Shown piece by piece: positions 34,319 to 45,041 of a stretch of DNA of 64,000 nt. Position 1 is the stretch's first letter. Every line of letters starts with the position of its first letter. This DNA comes from Streptomyces chrestomyceticus JCM 4735 (GTDB lineage Bacteria > Actinomycetota > Actinomycetes > Streptomycetales > Streptomycetaceae), in the NCBI RefSeq assembly GCF_003865135.1, contig NZ_BHZC01000001.1, positions 5,332,001 to 5,396,000 on the forward strand. Reading direction: 5' to 3'. The notes under the pieces are model-generated. The model ran no database searches. It was not told the origin of the DNA and saw only the letters and a program-made list of their open reading frames with translations. The position numbers and the translations under genes are program-made.

Positions 34319-35524
34319 CTACCCCCGCCCCAGCACCAACGTCCCCGAAGAGCAGAACCAGCCGCCCGTCCCCGACGCCACGGCCAGTTGCGGGAGGGTG
34401 CCGTCCGGGCGGTGTACCTGGCGGTCCTCGCCTGCTTCGCCGCGTAGCTGGCGTACTGCCTCGACCAGCAGGAACAGGCCGCGCATGCCGGGGTGGCAGG
34501 CGGCCAGGCCGCCGCCGTCGGTGTTGACGGGGAGGGCGCCGTCGCGCAGCAGGCGGCCCTTCTCCACGAAGGCGCCGCCCTCGCCCTTGGCACAGAAGCC
34601 GAGGTCTTCCAGGGTCACCAGCGTCATGTAGGTGAAGGCGTCGTAGATCTCGGCCACGTCGATCTCCGAGGGGCGCACCCCGGCCCGTTCGAAGGCGAGG
34701 CGGCCGGAGACGGCGGCGGGGGAGACGGTGAAGTCGTCCCACTCGGACATCGCGGAGTGGGACAGGGCGGTGCCCGCGCCCAGGACGTGGACGGGCGGCT
34801 TGGCCAGGTCGCGTACGTACTCCTCGGCGGCCAGGAGGACCGCGCAGCCGCCGTCGGAGCGGATGCAGCAGTGCAGCTTGGTGAAGGGGTCGGCGATCAG
34901 CGGTCCGGACAGTACGTCGTCGACGGTGATGGGGTCCCGGTACATCGCGTCCGGGTTGGTGGCCGCGTTGGCCCGCGCCTGGACGGCGACCTCGGCGAGC
35001 TGGGCGAGTGTGGTGCCGTACTGGTGCATGTGGCGGCGCGCGGCCATGGCGTACTTGGCGACGAGGGTGTGGCCGTACGGCACCTCGTACTGGAGCGGGC
35101 CGCGGGCGCCGAAGGAGAGGTTGGCTGTGCGGCGGCCGGCCTTGAGGTCGGCGCGCGCTGTGGACCCGTACACCAGCAGCACCGCGCGCGCCTGCCCGGC
35201 CGCGATGGCGTCCACGGCATGCGCGGCCATCACCTCCCAGGTGGCGCCGCCCACCGAGGTGGAGTCGGCCCAGGTGGGGCGCAGTCCCAGGTACTCGGCG
35301 ACCTCCACCGGCGCCAGAGTGCCGAGCCCGGCCGAGGCGAAGCCGTCGACCAGGGAGCGGTCGAGGCCGGAGTCGGCCAGCGCGCGGCGGGCGGCCTGGG
35401 CGTGGAGGGCGTACGGGGTGGCTTCGGCCACGCGCCCGCAGTCGGAGAGGGCGACACCGGCGATGACCACCTTGCGGGGGACGTGGTGCTCCCTGACGGC
35501 AGCGGCATAAATCTGACGGTACAT
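34319..35524 (-). CDS. Thiolase-like lipid-transfer (SCP-x/Ltp-type) protein
   Basis: 401 residues from the ATG at 35524; GTG at 35470 is a possible later start. Thiolase fold: VVIAGVALSDCGR at the start, a central QARANAATNPDAMYRDP, and the C-terminal IYDAFTYMTLVTLEDLGFCAKGEGGAFVEKG. These are typical of the lipid-transfer/aldolase branch (Ltp2-4) rather than of true thiolases. That branch catalyses retro-aldol or thiolytic steps with DUF35 partners in steroid catabolism. The chosen start codon overlaps the operator at 35513. It is divergent from the acyl-CoA dehydrogenase at 35651. Confidence 0.8.
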   Translation of the reverse strand: MYRQIYAAAVREHHVPRKVVIAGVALSDCGRVAEATPYALHAQAARRALADSGLDRSLVDGFASAGLGTLAPVEVAEYLGLRPTWADSTSVGGATWEVMAAHAVDAIAAGQARAVLLVYGSTARADLKAGRRTANLSFGARGPLQYEVPYGHTLVAKYAMAARRHMHQYGTTLAQLAEVAVQARANAATNPDAMYRDPITVDDVLSGPLIADPFTKLHCCIRSDGGCAVLLAAEEYVRDLAKPPVHVLGAGTALSHSAMSEWDDFTVSPAAVSGRLAFERAGVRPSEIDVAEIYDAFTYMTLVTLEDLGFCAKGEGGAFVEKGRLLRDGALPVNTDGGGLAACHPGMRGLFLLVEAVRQLRGEAGEDRQVHRPDGTLPQLAVASGTGGWFCSSGTLVLGRG

Positions 35525-35527
35525 CAG
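35513..35527. promoter_or_regulatory. Palindromic operator, one mismatch, overlapping a start codon
   Basis: CTGACGGTACATCAG covers the ATG (35522-35524) of the thiolase-like gene on the minus strand. Either translation begins further in, or binding blocks the start region directly. Confidence 0.6.
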
Positions 35528-35606
35528 GTTGCGGGTGGGGCGGGAGAGGGCGGCGGCCGGGTGGGGTGCTGCGCGAGGGTGGGAAAAGTGCGGCGGAGTA
35601 CCTAAC

Positions 35607-35621
35607 ATGACGGGCCGTCAG
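35607..35621. promoter_or_regulatory. Palindromic operator, one mismatch
   Basis: ATGACGGGCCGTCAG, 29 bases before the acyl-CoA dehydrogenase start at 35651. Confidence 0.65.
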
Positions 35622-35650
35622 GTCGCTGTACGGCCGGGAGGAGCCCGCCG

Positions 35651-36904
35651 ATGGATGCCGCGTTCACCGAGGAGCAGGACGAGATCCGCCGTACGCTGCG
35701 CGAACTGCTCCACAAGCGCTGCGGCCCCGACGACCTCCGGGCCGCCGTACGCACTCCCGAGGGGTACGACCCCGGCCTGTGGCGACAGCTCGCGCAGAAG
35801 CTGGGGCTGCCGGGGCTGGCGCTGCCCGCCGCGTACGGGGGTGTCGGCTGCGGGCCCACCGAGCTGGCGCTGGCCTGCGAGGAGACCGGTCGGGTGCTGC
35901 TGCCCTCACCGCTGCTGCCCACCACCGCCCTCGTCGCGCCGCTGGTGCTGGTGCTGGGGACGGAGGCGCAGCGGGCGGAGCTGCTGCCCGCCCTCGCGTC
36001 GGGCGAGCTGACGGGGGCGCTGGCCGTACCGGGCGGGCAGTTGAGCACGGCCCTCGCGCTCACCGCCCGTAACGCCGGGGACTGGGCGGGGGCGGCCGGG
36101 CCGGTGGCATCCAGGCGCGGGAGTGCGGAGGGGGAGGGGAGCACGGGGCGGCGGGGGAGTGGCGGCTGTACGGGGAGGCCGCGCAGGTGCTGGGCGGGCA
36201 CAGTGCGGGGCTGCTCCTGGTGGCCGCGCACGCGGGCGGTTATGCGCGCAGCCGGACGCTGCTGTTCGTCGTACGGGGGACGCGCCCGGTGTGGTGCGGG
36301 TGCGGCAGACGGCGATGGATGAGACCCGGGCGCTGGGGGCCGTCCAACTGCGCAATGTACGCGCTTCGTTGTTGGGGGCGGAGGGCGCTGAGGGTGTGGG
36401 GGGCGTGGGCAGCGTGGAGCGCGCGCTCGCACGGGCCGGGGCCGGGGCCGCGGCGGCGCTGGCCGCCGAGGCGGTCGGGGCGGCGGGCGCGGCGCTGGAG
36501 TGGACCGTCGCGTACGTCAAGGTGCGGGAACAGTTCGGCCGGCCCATCGGCTCCTTCCAGGCCGTCCAGCACCGGCTCGCCGACCTCTACGTACAGGTGC
36601 AGGCCGCCCGGTCCGCGGCCTGCTACGCGGCCTGGGCGGTGGGCGGAGCGGCGGAGGGCGCCGAGCCCGGCGCCCCGGCCTCGCGCTCGCACACGCCTTG
36701 GAGACGCTGCGCGCGGTGGCCGGGGAGGCCATCCAGTTGCACGGCGGCATCGGCTTCACCTGGGAGCACGAGGCCCACCTCTTCTTCAAGCGCGCGGCCT
36801 GCGACGAGCTGCTGTTCGGGCCCGTACACCGGCTGCGGGCGCACGCCGCCGAGACGGCGGGAGTGTTCGGGGGCGACGGAATACGGGCAGAGGTGTCGGT
36901 GTGA
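35651..36904 (+). pseudogene. Acyl-CoA dehydrogenase, broken by three apparent one-base losses
   Basis: ATG start with GGGAGGAG upstream. The coding signal passes through three frames. Frame 2 runs from 35651 to about 36100 (EEQDEIRRTLRELLHK, LALPAAYGGVGCG). Frame 1 covers about 36130-36270 (GEWRLYGEAAQVLGG, SRTLLFVVRG). Frame 3 covers about 36290-36660 (RQTAMDETRALGAVQL, KVREQFGRPIGSFQAVQH). Frame 2 returns to the TGA at 36902 (QLHGGIGFTWEHEAHLFFKRA). Each change fits loss of one base in a G/C run. The motifs match the smaller partner subunit of acyl-CoA dehydrogenases. With the shifts repaired the protein would be about 418 residues and look intact, so sequencing error is as likely as decay. 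Confidence 0.7.
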
Positions 36905-37374
36905 AGGCGTACGGCAGGCGGCTGGTGCAGAAGGTGTCCGCGACGCCCGGCTTCGCGCGGGTGGCGCCGTATGTCGTCCCGGCCCTGGACCGTACGGTGC
37001 ACCGCCTCACCGGGGGCAAGCTGCTGCTGAGCGCGCGGATGCTGTCCGGGGCGGTCCTGACGGCGACGGGCGCCCGGACCGGCCTGCCGCGGCGGACGCC
37101 GCTGGCGTGCCTGCCGGAGGGGGACGGGACGTGGCTGCTGATCGGCAGCAACTTCGGCCGCCCTGGGCACCCGGCCTGGTCGGCCAACCTGCTGAAGCAC
37201 CCGGAGGCCGAGATCAGTTGGCGCGGCCGGGACATCCCCGTACGGGCCCGGCTGCTGACCGGTACGGAGCGGGCGCGGGCGTGGGCGGCGGCGGTCCGGT
37301 TCTGGCCGCCGTACGCCGCGTACCAGGAGCGGGCCGGCCGGGAGATCCGGCTCTTCCGGCTGGAGCCGCGCTGA
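36901..37374 (+). CDS. Deazaflavin-dependent (F420) nitroreductase/quinone-reductase family protein
   Basis: 157 residues, GTG start overlapping the upstream stop (GTGA). The split-barrel Ddn/DUF385 family is recognised by ARTGLPRRTPLACLPEGDGTWLLIGSNFGRPGHPAW and NLLKHPEAEISWRGRDI, which form the F420-binding groove. Mycobacterial Ddn and relatives reduce quinones or nitroimidazoles with F420H2. The N-terminal helix (KAYGRRLVQKVSATPGFARV) is the membrane-associated type. Coupling to an acyl-CoA dehydrogenase gene suggests a role in the same catabolic pathway. Confidence 0.85.
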   Translation: MKAYGRRLVQKVSATPGFARVAPYVVPALDRTVHRLTGGKLLLSARMLSGAVLTATGARTGLPRRTPLACLPEGDGTWLLIGSNFGRPGHPAWSANLLKHPEAEISWRGRDIPVRARLLTGTERARAWAAAVRFWPPYAAYQERAGREIRLFRLEPR

Positions 37375-37420
37375 CCGTACGGGCGCAGGGGCGTCCGGCC
37401 GGATGCTGCCCGGAGACGCG

Positions 37421-37467
37421 CACAGCGGGTGCCGGCCGGCCCCGAGGGGCGGACAACACCCGCTGTG
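37421..37467. terminator. Hairpin downstream of the F420 reductase
   Basis: CACAGCGGGTG and CACCCGCTGTG form an 11-base-pair perfect stem around a 25-base GC-rich loop. It probably ends the operon 35651-37374. Confidence 0.5.
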
Positions 37468-37628
37468 ACGTACAGCTATGGCAGGACGAGGGTGAACGAG
37501 GACCGTTCCGTGGGCTGTTTCGTGAGGTATTCCCGAGCGGTGTCGTGGTGCGGAACGTGAACGGGTGCAGGGGGTGATACACGGGGCGAAATGCGGCGTA
37601 GGCCGTGCCCCGTGAAATGCGTCCCGGG

Positions 37629-38276
37629 TTATTTGGTGGGCTTTTTCCCGGTGACGCCCAGGTGCACCAGGAGCGCCAGGTTCGGCTTCAGTTCCTGCTG
37701 TTTGACACCCCAGCTCGTGAAACCCTTCTGATGGGCGGCGACCGCCGCCAGCATGGCGACGAGCGAACCGGCCATCGCGGCCGCGCTGACGTCCTTGTCC
37801 ACCTTGCCCTTGGACTGGAGCTCCTTGATGGAGTCCGTAAGGGAGTTGGTGACCGCATTCAGGATCTTCATGCGGATCTTGTAGAACCGTTTGTCGCCCT
37901 CGGCGGCACCGAGGTCGACGACGCGCAGGATCGCGTCGTTCCGGCGCCAGAAGGAGAGGAATCCCTCGACGAGTTCCTCGGCCGCCTGCCGGCCGGACCG
38001 GCCCACCCAGGAGCGCCCGGCCACCAGGTCGGTAAGGCTCGCGCCCTCTTTGGCCATCTCCTCGGCGATTTCCAGTACCGCGCCCTCGACATCGGGGAAG
38101 TACTGGTAGAACGTCGCGGGCGAAGTGCCCGCTTTGCGGGCCACATCGATGACCTTGACGTCTCGGTACGGGGACGAACTGAGCATGTCGCTGAGGCAGT
38201 CGAGCAGCTTCTGCCGGGTCGCCTGTCCACGGCGCCCGGCGACTCTGCCGTCGACGGTCCGAACTTGTCCTGTCAT
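37629..38276 (-). CDS. TetR-family transcriptional regulator (candidate regulator of the CTGACG palindrome)
   Basis: 215 residues. The N-terminal helix-turn-helix is clear: ATRQKLLDCLSDMLSSSPYRDV, then VIDVARKAGTSPATFYQYFPDVEGAVLEI (residues about 18-66). The rest is an all-helical ligand-binding domain with a Lys-rich C-terminus. The start codon (38274-38276) lies inside a degenerate copy of the 15-bp palindrome, which would allow autoregulation. It is the only TetR gene in the window. Its position upstream of the VOC gene and afsK may be shared with other Streptomyces. The link to the palindrome is inferred. Confidence 0.8.
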   Translation of the reverse strand: MTGQVRTVDGRVAGRRGQATRQKLLDCLSDMLSSSPYRDVKVIDVARKAGTSPATFYQYFPDVEGAVLEIAEEMAKEGASLTDLVAGRSWVGRSGRQAAEELVEGFLSFWRRNDAILRVVDLGAAEGDKRFYKIRMKILNAVTNSLTDSIKELQSKGKVDKDVSAAAMAGSLVAMLAAVAAHQKGFTSWGVKQQELKPNLALLVHLGVTGKKPTK

Positions 38277-38284
38277 GCCGTCAG
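38270..38284. promoter_or_regulatory. Degenerate palindrome overlapping the tetR start codon
   Basis: CTGTCATGCCGTCAG: right arm CGTCAG intact, left arm with two mismatches. It may be a weak autoregulatory site or chance. Confidence 0.35.
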
Positions 38285-38665
38285 CTTACCGAGGGGTGAT
38301 CGGAGCGCGATTTGGCTGCCTGCAAATGGGGATGCGGGAGTTCGGCCGTATCGGTCCCGGCCGGTCCCGTGCGCCGGGCGGCCGGGGCGGTCCGGAGCGG
38401 GCCCGGAGGGCGGCTTGACCCGAACAAGTGAATCGTATTGTCAACAGGCTGTGGACAACTTTTCCGGACGGGCGGACAGGGTTCCGGCGGGGTGTGCGGT
38501 CACGCCGTACGGCATTGTGGCCGCGGAACGGATCATTACCGGAACACGGCACGGCCCCTTACCGGCCGAAGGGGAATGTCCGGTAAGCAGCGTGATCGCG
38601 GAGAATTGGCAGAATGTTCGATTACTCTCCGGGCGGGACGCAAGATCCAGGGCTACTTTGGCCCC
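38277..38665. other. Intergenic region between tetR and the VOC gene
   Basis: 389 bases holding the divergent promoters and no convincing gene. TTGTCAACA (38438-38446) and TGTGGACAA (38450-38458) form an inverted pair. The second is an exact Streptomyces-type DnaA box (TTGTCCACA) on the minus strand, and the first differs from the box by one base. Confidence 0.5.
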
Positions 38666-39430
38666 ATGACTGCATTCGCGGCGGGCGTCCCGTGCTGGGC
38701 CGACGTCATGCTGCCCGACCTGGAAGCGGGCAAGAGATTCTACGGAGAGCTGTTCGGCTGGACGTTCTCCGGCGGCGCTCCCGAGTTCGGCGGTTACACC
38801 GAGGCGTACAAGGATGGCAGGGCCGCCGCCGGCCTGATGCCCAAGCAGGACGGCCGGATGCCCACCGCGTGGAACGTGTACTTCGCGACCCCGGACGCCG
38901 CCCGTACCAGCGCGCAGATCCTGCGGGCGGGCGGCCACATCATCACGGAGGCCGTGCCCGTCGGTGACTTGGGCACCATGCTGGTCGCGGCCGACCCGAC
39001 CGGCGCGGTCTTCAGCATCTGGCAGGCCGGCACCCACCAGGGCTTCGGCGTGCAGCGCGAGTCCGGCGCGTACGTCTGGACGAGTCTGAGCACCCGCGAC
39101 CCGGAGCGGGCCGACGCCTTCTACGAGGAGGTCTTCGGCTTCGAGAGCGTGGCCGACAGCCCGGCGGCCGACGAGCGCTTCCGGCCCTGGCGGCCGGCCG
39201 GCCAGGACCGCGAGGTCGGCGGCCGCATCCTCATGGACGAGCACGCGCCCGCCGCGATGCCGCCGCACTTCACCGTCTGCTTCCTCGTCCCCGAGATGGA
39301 CGACGCCGTACGGACCACCACCCGGCTCGGCGGCCGGGTCACGGTCGAGCCGGTCGGCACGCCGGGCGGTCCGTTCGCGGTGCTCACCGACGACCAGGGC
39401 GCGGGGTTCGGCGTCATGGCGGCGAAGTAG
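38666..39430 (+). CDS. VOC family protein upstream of afsK (possible KbpA counterpart)
   Basis: 254 residues from the ATG at 38666. Two VOC modules: VPCWADVMLPDLEAGKRFYGELFGW, and a second starting at GAYVWTSLSTRDPERADAFYEEVFGF. Metal-binding His/Glu positions are only partly present, so a binding rather than catalytic role is possible. In S. coelicolor the AfsK-binding inhibitor KbpA is, as I recall, a protein of about 250 residues encoded next to afsK. Size and position agree, but identity needs an alignment. Paralogue of the gene at 29704. Confidence 0.7.
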   Translation: MTAFAAGVPCWADVMLPDLEAGKRFYGELFGWTFSGGAPEFGGYTEAYKDGRAAAGLMPKQDGRMPTAWNVYFATPDAARTSAQILRAGGHIITEAVPVGDLGTMLVAADPTGAVFSIWQAGTHQGFGVQRESGAYVWTSLSTRDPERADAFYEEVFGFESVADSPAADERFRPWRPAGQDREVGGRILMDEHAPAAMPPHFTVCFLVPEMDDAVRTTTRLGGRVTVEPVGTPGGPFAVLTDDQGAGFGVMAAK

Positions 39431-40147
39431 GCCCCGCGGACCACAATTGGGGCCGGTGACAGCTCCCGCTGTCGGGCCGCGGACGGCGCGGCCCGGCAGC
39501 GGGTCTGTGCGGGGGTGCGTGCGGGGGTATGCGCGCAGGCCCGTGCGGGGAGCCTGTGGGGGCGGCGCGGCGACCTTGGGTACGGCACAGTGGGTACGGC
39601 CGCGCGCGGGGAGAGAACGGGGACGGGACGGCATGACCAGTACGGACAGCGGACCGGACGGACGGCTTCCGGTCCTTGCGGGGCGGGGTGCGGGGGCGCC
39701 CCGGCGCGGGGCGGGGCACGGAGGACTGCTGGACATATCGGTGTCCGGCGGAGGTACCCGGGCATTCCCGGACCGATGGCAGGCCCGGCGCCGGTTTCGG
39801 ACGGAGTGACGGCGCGGCGACGGCATGCTCCGGCGCGATCCGGTCGTACGGTGTTCGACAGCTCGTCGGCGGTCCCCGGTGGCCCGCGGCGGCGACCGGG
39901 CCCGTCCGTACGGACCTCCGTCCGCGCGGGCCCGTCACGGCATGTGACGGTACCGGTGCGCACCGCAGGAGCCCGCCGGGACACGACGGGAGCGGCCCCG
40001 GGTTCGCAACCGGGGGCCCGGCCAGGAAGAATCAGTACGCGTACGGCCGAACAGGCCAGGCGGTGAGACGCTGCACGGGGCAGTGGCTCTCGGCGGCCAC
40101 TGGCTTTTGAGAGTCTCTTTTACGCCCCACGGGGAGGTGGCAGGCAA
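39431..40147. other. Long non-coding stretch upstream of afsK
   Basis: 717 bases. It begins with a strong hairpin (39465-39503). No frame has convincing codon use; an ATG at 39633 opens a 58-codon frame that looks spurious. The last 100 bases, with GGGGAGGTGG before the GTG at 40148, should hold the afsK promoter and ribosome site. Confidence 0.5.
39465..39503. terminator. Very strong hairpin after the VOC gene
   Basis: A 17-base stem with one G-T wobble pair (arms 39465-39481 and 39487-39503) and a 5-base loop, 34 bases after the VOC stop. Confidence 0.75.
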
Positions 40148-42799
<2,652 letters not shown>

Positions 42800-42809
42800 C
42801 GGGGGCCGT

Positions 42810-43640
42810 TCACCGGTCCTTGTCCAGGTGCGGAGGCTCCCCCTCGGGGGGCCGCTCCGGCTGCTGCGGCCGCTCCGGGGGCGGCGTCGTCCGCATGGGC
42901 CGCGTCTCGTCGTCGGGCCGGGGCGGCGGCCGTCCCGGATCGTCCGAGGCCGGCGGCATCCGGACCGCCCGGGTGGGCTGGTCGTCCGGGTCCGGCGGGT
43001 TCGACCCGGGCGGCGGGTGCCCGGCGCCCGGCCACCGTACGGGCGGCTGCTGCCCGGGGTTCGGAGGCGGCGTCGCGCCGTACGCGGGCGTGCCCTGCGG
43101 CGGGGTGTCACCGCCCCGGATCGGTCCGGGCTCCCACTCGGGCCCGGGTGCCCCGTAGGGCGTCGGCTGGCCGTACCGGTTGTCCCGCTCCTCGTAACCG
43201 GCTTCCCGGCGCCGGGAGCGCACGCCGCGGCGCCCGCTCATCACCAGGGCGCCCAGCCACAGCAGCGCGCCCCCTCCGAGGGCGTACGCCACCCCCAGCC
43301 CCAGGCCCTGGTCCGCGTTCTCGCCCACGGTCAGGCTGCCCGCCTGCTGCCCCTGACGGACCATCCACAGGGTGGTGAAGCCGAGCACGACGAGCCCCGC
43401 CACCGCGACGAGCAGGCGGGAGCGGAGGGCGATACCGATCAGGGTCACCAGTGCGGCGAAGGCCATCGGCAGGAACACCGACGCGAACAGCTCCGCCTTC
43501 TCCCCGGTGATGCCCCGGAAGAGGTCCTCGATACGGATCTCGCTGCCGTGACGGCCGTCGTACCAGGCACGGAAGGGGCTCCAGACGGCGGCCGCCGCTC
43601 CGGCGAGGGCCAGTACGGATCCGAGTACGTTGCGCACCAC
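42810..43640 (-). CDS. Membrane protein with a Pro-rich cytoplasmic tail
   Basis: 276 residues. Four membrane helices in the first 140 residues (VLGSVLALAGAAAAVW, FASVFLPMAFAALVTLIGIAL, LLVAVAGLVVLGFTTLW, GVAYALGGGALLWLGALVM) are followed by a basic RRGVRSRRR stretch and a tail very rich in Pro, Gly, Asp and Arg. Convergent with afsK. Function unknown. Confidence 0.7.
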   Translation of the reverse strand: MVRNVLGSVLALAGAAAAVWSPFRAWYDGRHGSEIRIEDLFRGITGEKAELFASVFLPMAFAALVTLIGIALRSRLLVAVAGLVVLGFTTLWMVRQGQQAGSLTVGENADQGLGLGVAYALGGGALLWLGALVMSGRRGVRSRRREAGYEERDNRYGQPTPYGAPGPEWEPGPIRGGDTPPQGTPAYGATPPPNPGQQPPVRWPGAGHPPPGSNPPDPDDQPTRAVRMPPASDDPGRPPPRPDDETRPMRTTPPPERPQQPERPPEGEPPHLDKDR

Positions 43641-43751
43641 AGGCGTCGCCTCTCAGGTCGCTGATTCGTCCCGTTTCCCTCTGTAAACGACGCTACGCCC
43701 GACTGCACGCGCGCGCCAGACCTGTGCGTTTTACCTGGTCAGGAAGAGATT

Positions 43752-43779
43752 TTGGGTAAAGCGGAGAGGTTGCTAGTCT
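43752..43779 (+). promoter_or_regulatory. Possible sigma-70-type promoter
   Basis: TTGGGT and TAGTCT separated by 16 bases, in the AT-richest part of the divergent region, about 90 bases before the ATG at 43870. Confidence 0.3.
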
Positions 43780-43869
43780 GCCGTGCACTCGTCAAGAAAA
43801 CATAAGGACGAGCGGGGCCGCGCGAGTAAGTCGCGGCTCTTTCAACGGGGTCAACGGGGGCACAACAAC

Positions 43870-44469
43870 ATGAAATTCCGTCATGTCCGCGCGGTCGCTG
43901 CGGCCGCGGTGGTCCTGGTCGCGCTGACCGGCGCACGTCACTCGCACGGCGGCGGCTGCGGCAGCAGTCACAGCAGCGGCAGCGACGGCGGTTCCAGCAG
44001 CACGGGCGGCAGCAGCACCAGTGGCAGCAGCACCAGCGGCGGCTACGAGGCCGGCACCGGTGGCTACGACGGCGGTACCAGCAGCGGCAGCTCCACGAGT
44101 GGCGGCACGACCAGTGGCAGCACCACCAGCGGCAGCACCTCCGGCTACACCAGCGGCGGCTCCGGCAGCAGCCGCAGCGCCATGGGCGACATCAAGATCA
44201 ACGGATGTCAGTACAACGGCGCGGGCAGCGTGAAGACCACGGTCAGCGCCACCAACAGCTCGTCCACCACCAAGTACACGTACCTGCTGACGGTGAAGTT
44301 CACCGCGCCCGGCGGCAAGGACCTCGGCACCCGCCACCCGAGCATCCCCTACGTGATGCCGGGGCGCACCGACTCCACCGACGTGATCCAGTACGTGCCG
44401 TCCGACGCCGCCACCGCCGGTACGTACCGCTGCTCGGTGACCGACGTCCAGCGCACCCCGCTGTCCTGA
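43870..44469 (+). CDS. Secreted Ser/Gly/Thr-rich protein with a small C-terminal beta domain
   Basis: 199 residues from the ATG at 43870. A signal-like N-terminus (FRHVRAVAAAAVVLVALTGA) is followed by about 75 residues of almost pure Ser/Gly/Thr repeats. The folded C-terminal domain starts near GDIKINGCQYNGAG, with SATNSSSTTKYTYLLTVKF, VMPGRTDSTDVI and GTYRCSVTDVQR; its two Cys probably form a disulfide. The next gene encodes a lipoprotein with a similar domain, and the two overlap by one base (TGATG). Confidence 0.75.
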   Translation: MKFRHVRAVAAAAVVLVALTGARHSHGGGCGSSHSSGSDGGSSSTGGSSTSGSSTSGGYEAGTGGYDGGTSSGSSTSGGTTSGSTTSGSTSGYTSGGSGSSRSAMGDIKINGCQYNGAGSVKTTVSATNSSSTTKYTYLLTVKFTAPGGKDLGTRHPSIPYVMPGRTDSTDVIQYVPSDAATAGTYRCSVTDVQRTPLS

Positions 44470-45008
44470 TGGCCACCACGGAACGGCGGCCCGTCCGGGC
44501 CGCCATCGCGGCCGTGACGGCGGCCGCCGGAGCGCTCGGGCTGGTCGGCTGCGGTGCCCTGCTGCCCGGCGGCCACGCCCGCCAGGTGACACCGCCGCCG
44601 CCACCGCCCGGCTACAGCTACTCGCCGTCGCCCGGCTACGGCTCGCCCTCGTACGAGCCGACGTACTCCTACTCGCCGTCACCGACGCCGGAGGAGACGT
44701 ACGACCCGGACGGCCGCTCGGACGCGCGCGGCAACAACTGCCGCTACGACCTGTCGGCCCGCCGCCTCGAATACTCGGTCTCGGTGACCAACCCGTCGCT
44801 GACCAAGACCTTCAAGTACGAGATGGCCGTCAACTGGATGAAGGCGCGGCCCGCCGACGGCACGGCGTTCGGGCTGCACCAGCGCAGCATCATCGTCCGG
44901 CCGGGGCAGACCGAGACGTACACGGCCACCTACAGCTACACCAACACCTCGACACAGCAACTGTGGTTCCAGTGCGAGATCCGCAGGGCGCGCAAGTCGG
45001 AGCTGTGA
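44469..45008 (+). CDS. Lipoprotein with the same C-terminal beta domain
   Basis: 179 residues. The signal ends in the lipobox GALGLVGC, followed by a Pro/Tyr/Ser-rich stalk (SYSPSPGYGSPSYEPTYSYS). The C-terminal domain (NNCRYDLSARRLEYSVSVTNPSLTKTFKYEMAVNW, shown here only as its landmarks NNCRY, VTNPS and KYEMAV) has the same layout as the preceding protein: N-terminal Cys, Ig-like strands, IVRPGQTETYTATYSY and a final Cys. The two genes are translationally coupled and probably act together at the cell surface. Confidence 0.75.
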   Translation: MATTERRPVRAAIAAVTAAAGALGLVGCGALLPGGHARQVTPPPPPPGYSYSPSPGYGSPSYEPTYSYSPSPTPEETYDPDGRSDARGNNCRYDLSARRLEYSVSVTNPSLTKTFKYEMAVNWMKARPADGTAFGLHQRSIIVRPGQTETYTATYSYTNTSTQQLWFQCEIRRARKSEL

Positions 45009-45013
45009 GGCAG

Positions 45014-45038
45014 CCGGGGCGGGTCCGGTGCGCCCCGG
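45014..45038. terminator. Hairpin between convergent genes
   Basis: CCGGGGCG and CGCCCCGG pair across a 9-base loop between the lipoprotein and hydratase stops. Confidence 0.45.
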
Positions 45039-45041
45039 GCG

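Noticed and set aside
39515..40066. Several overlapping open frames between the VOC gene and afsK
   Set aside because: All are Arg/Gly/Pro-rich with no ribosome site or conserved motif. The region reads as non-coding.
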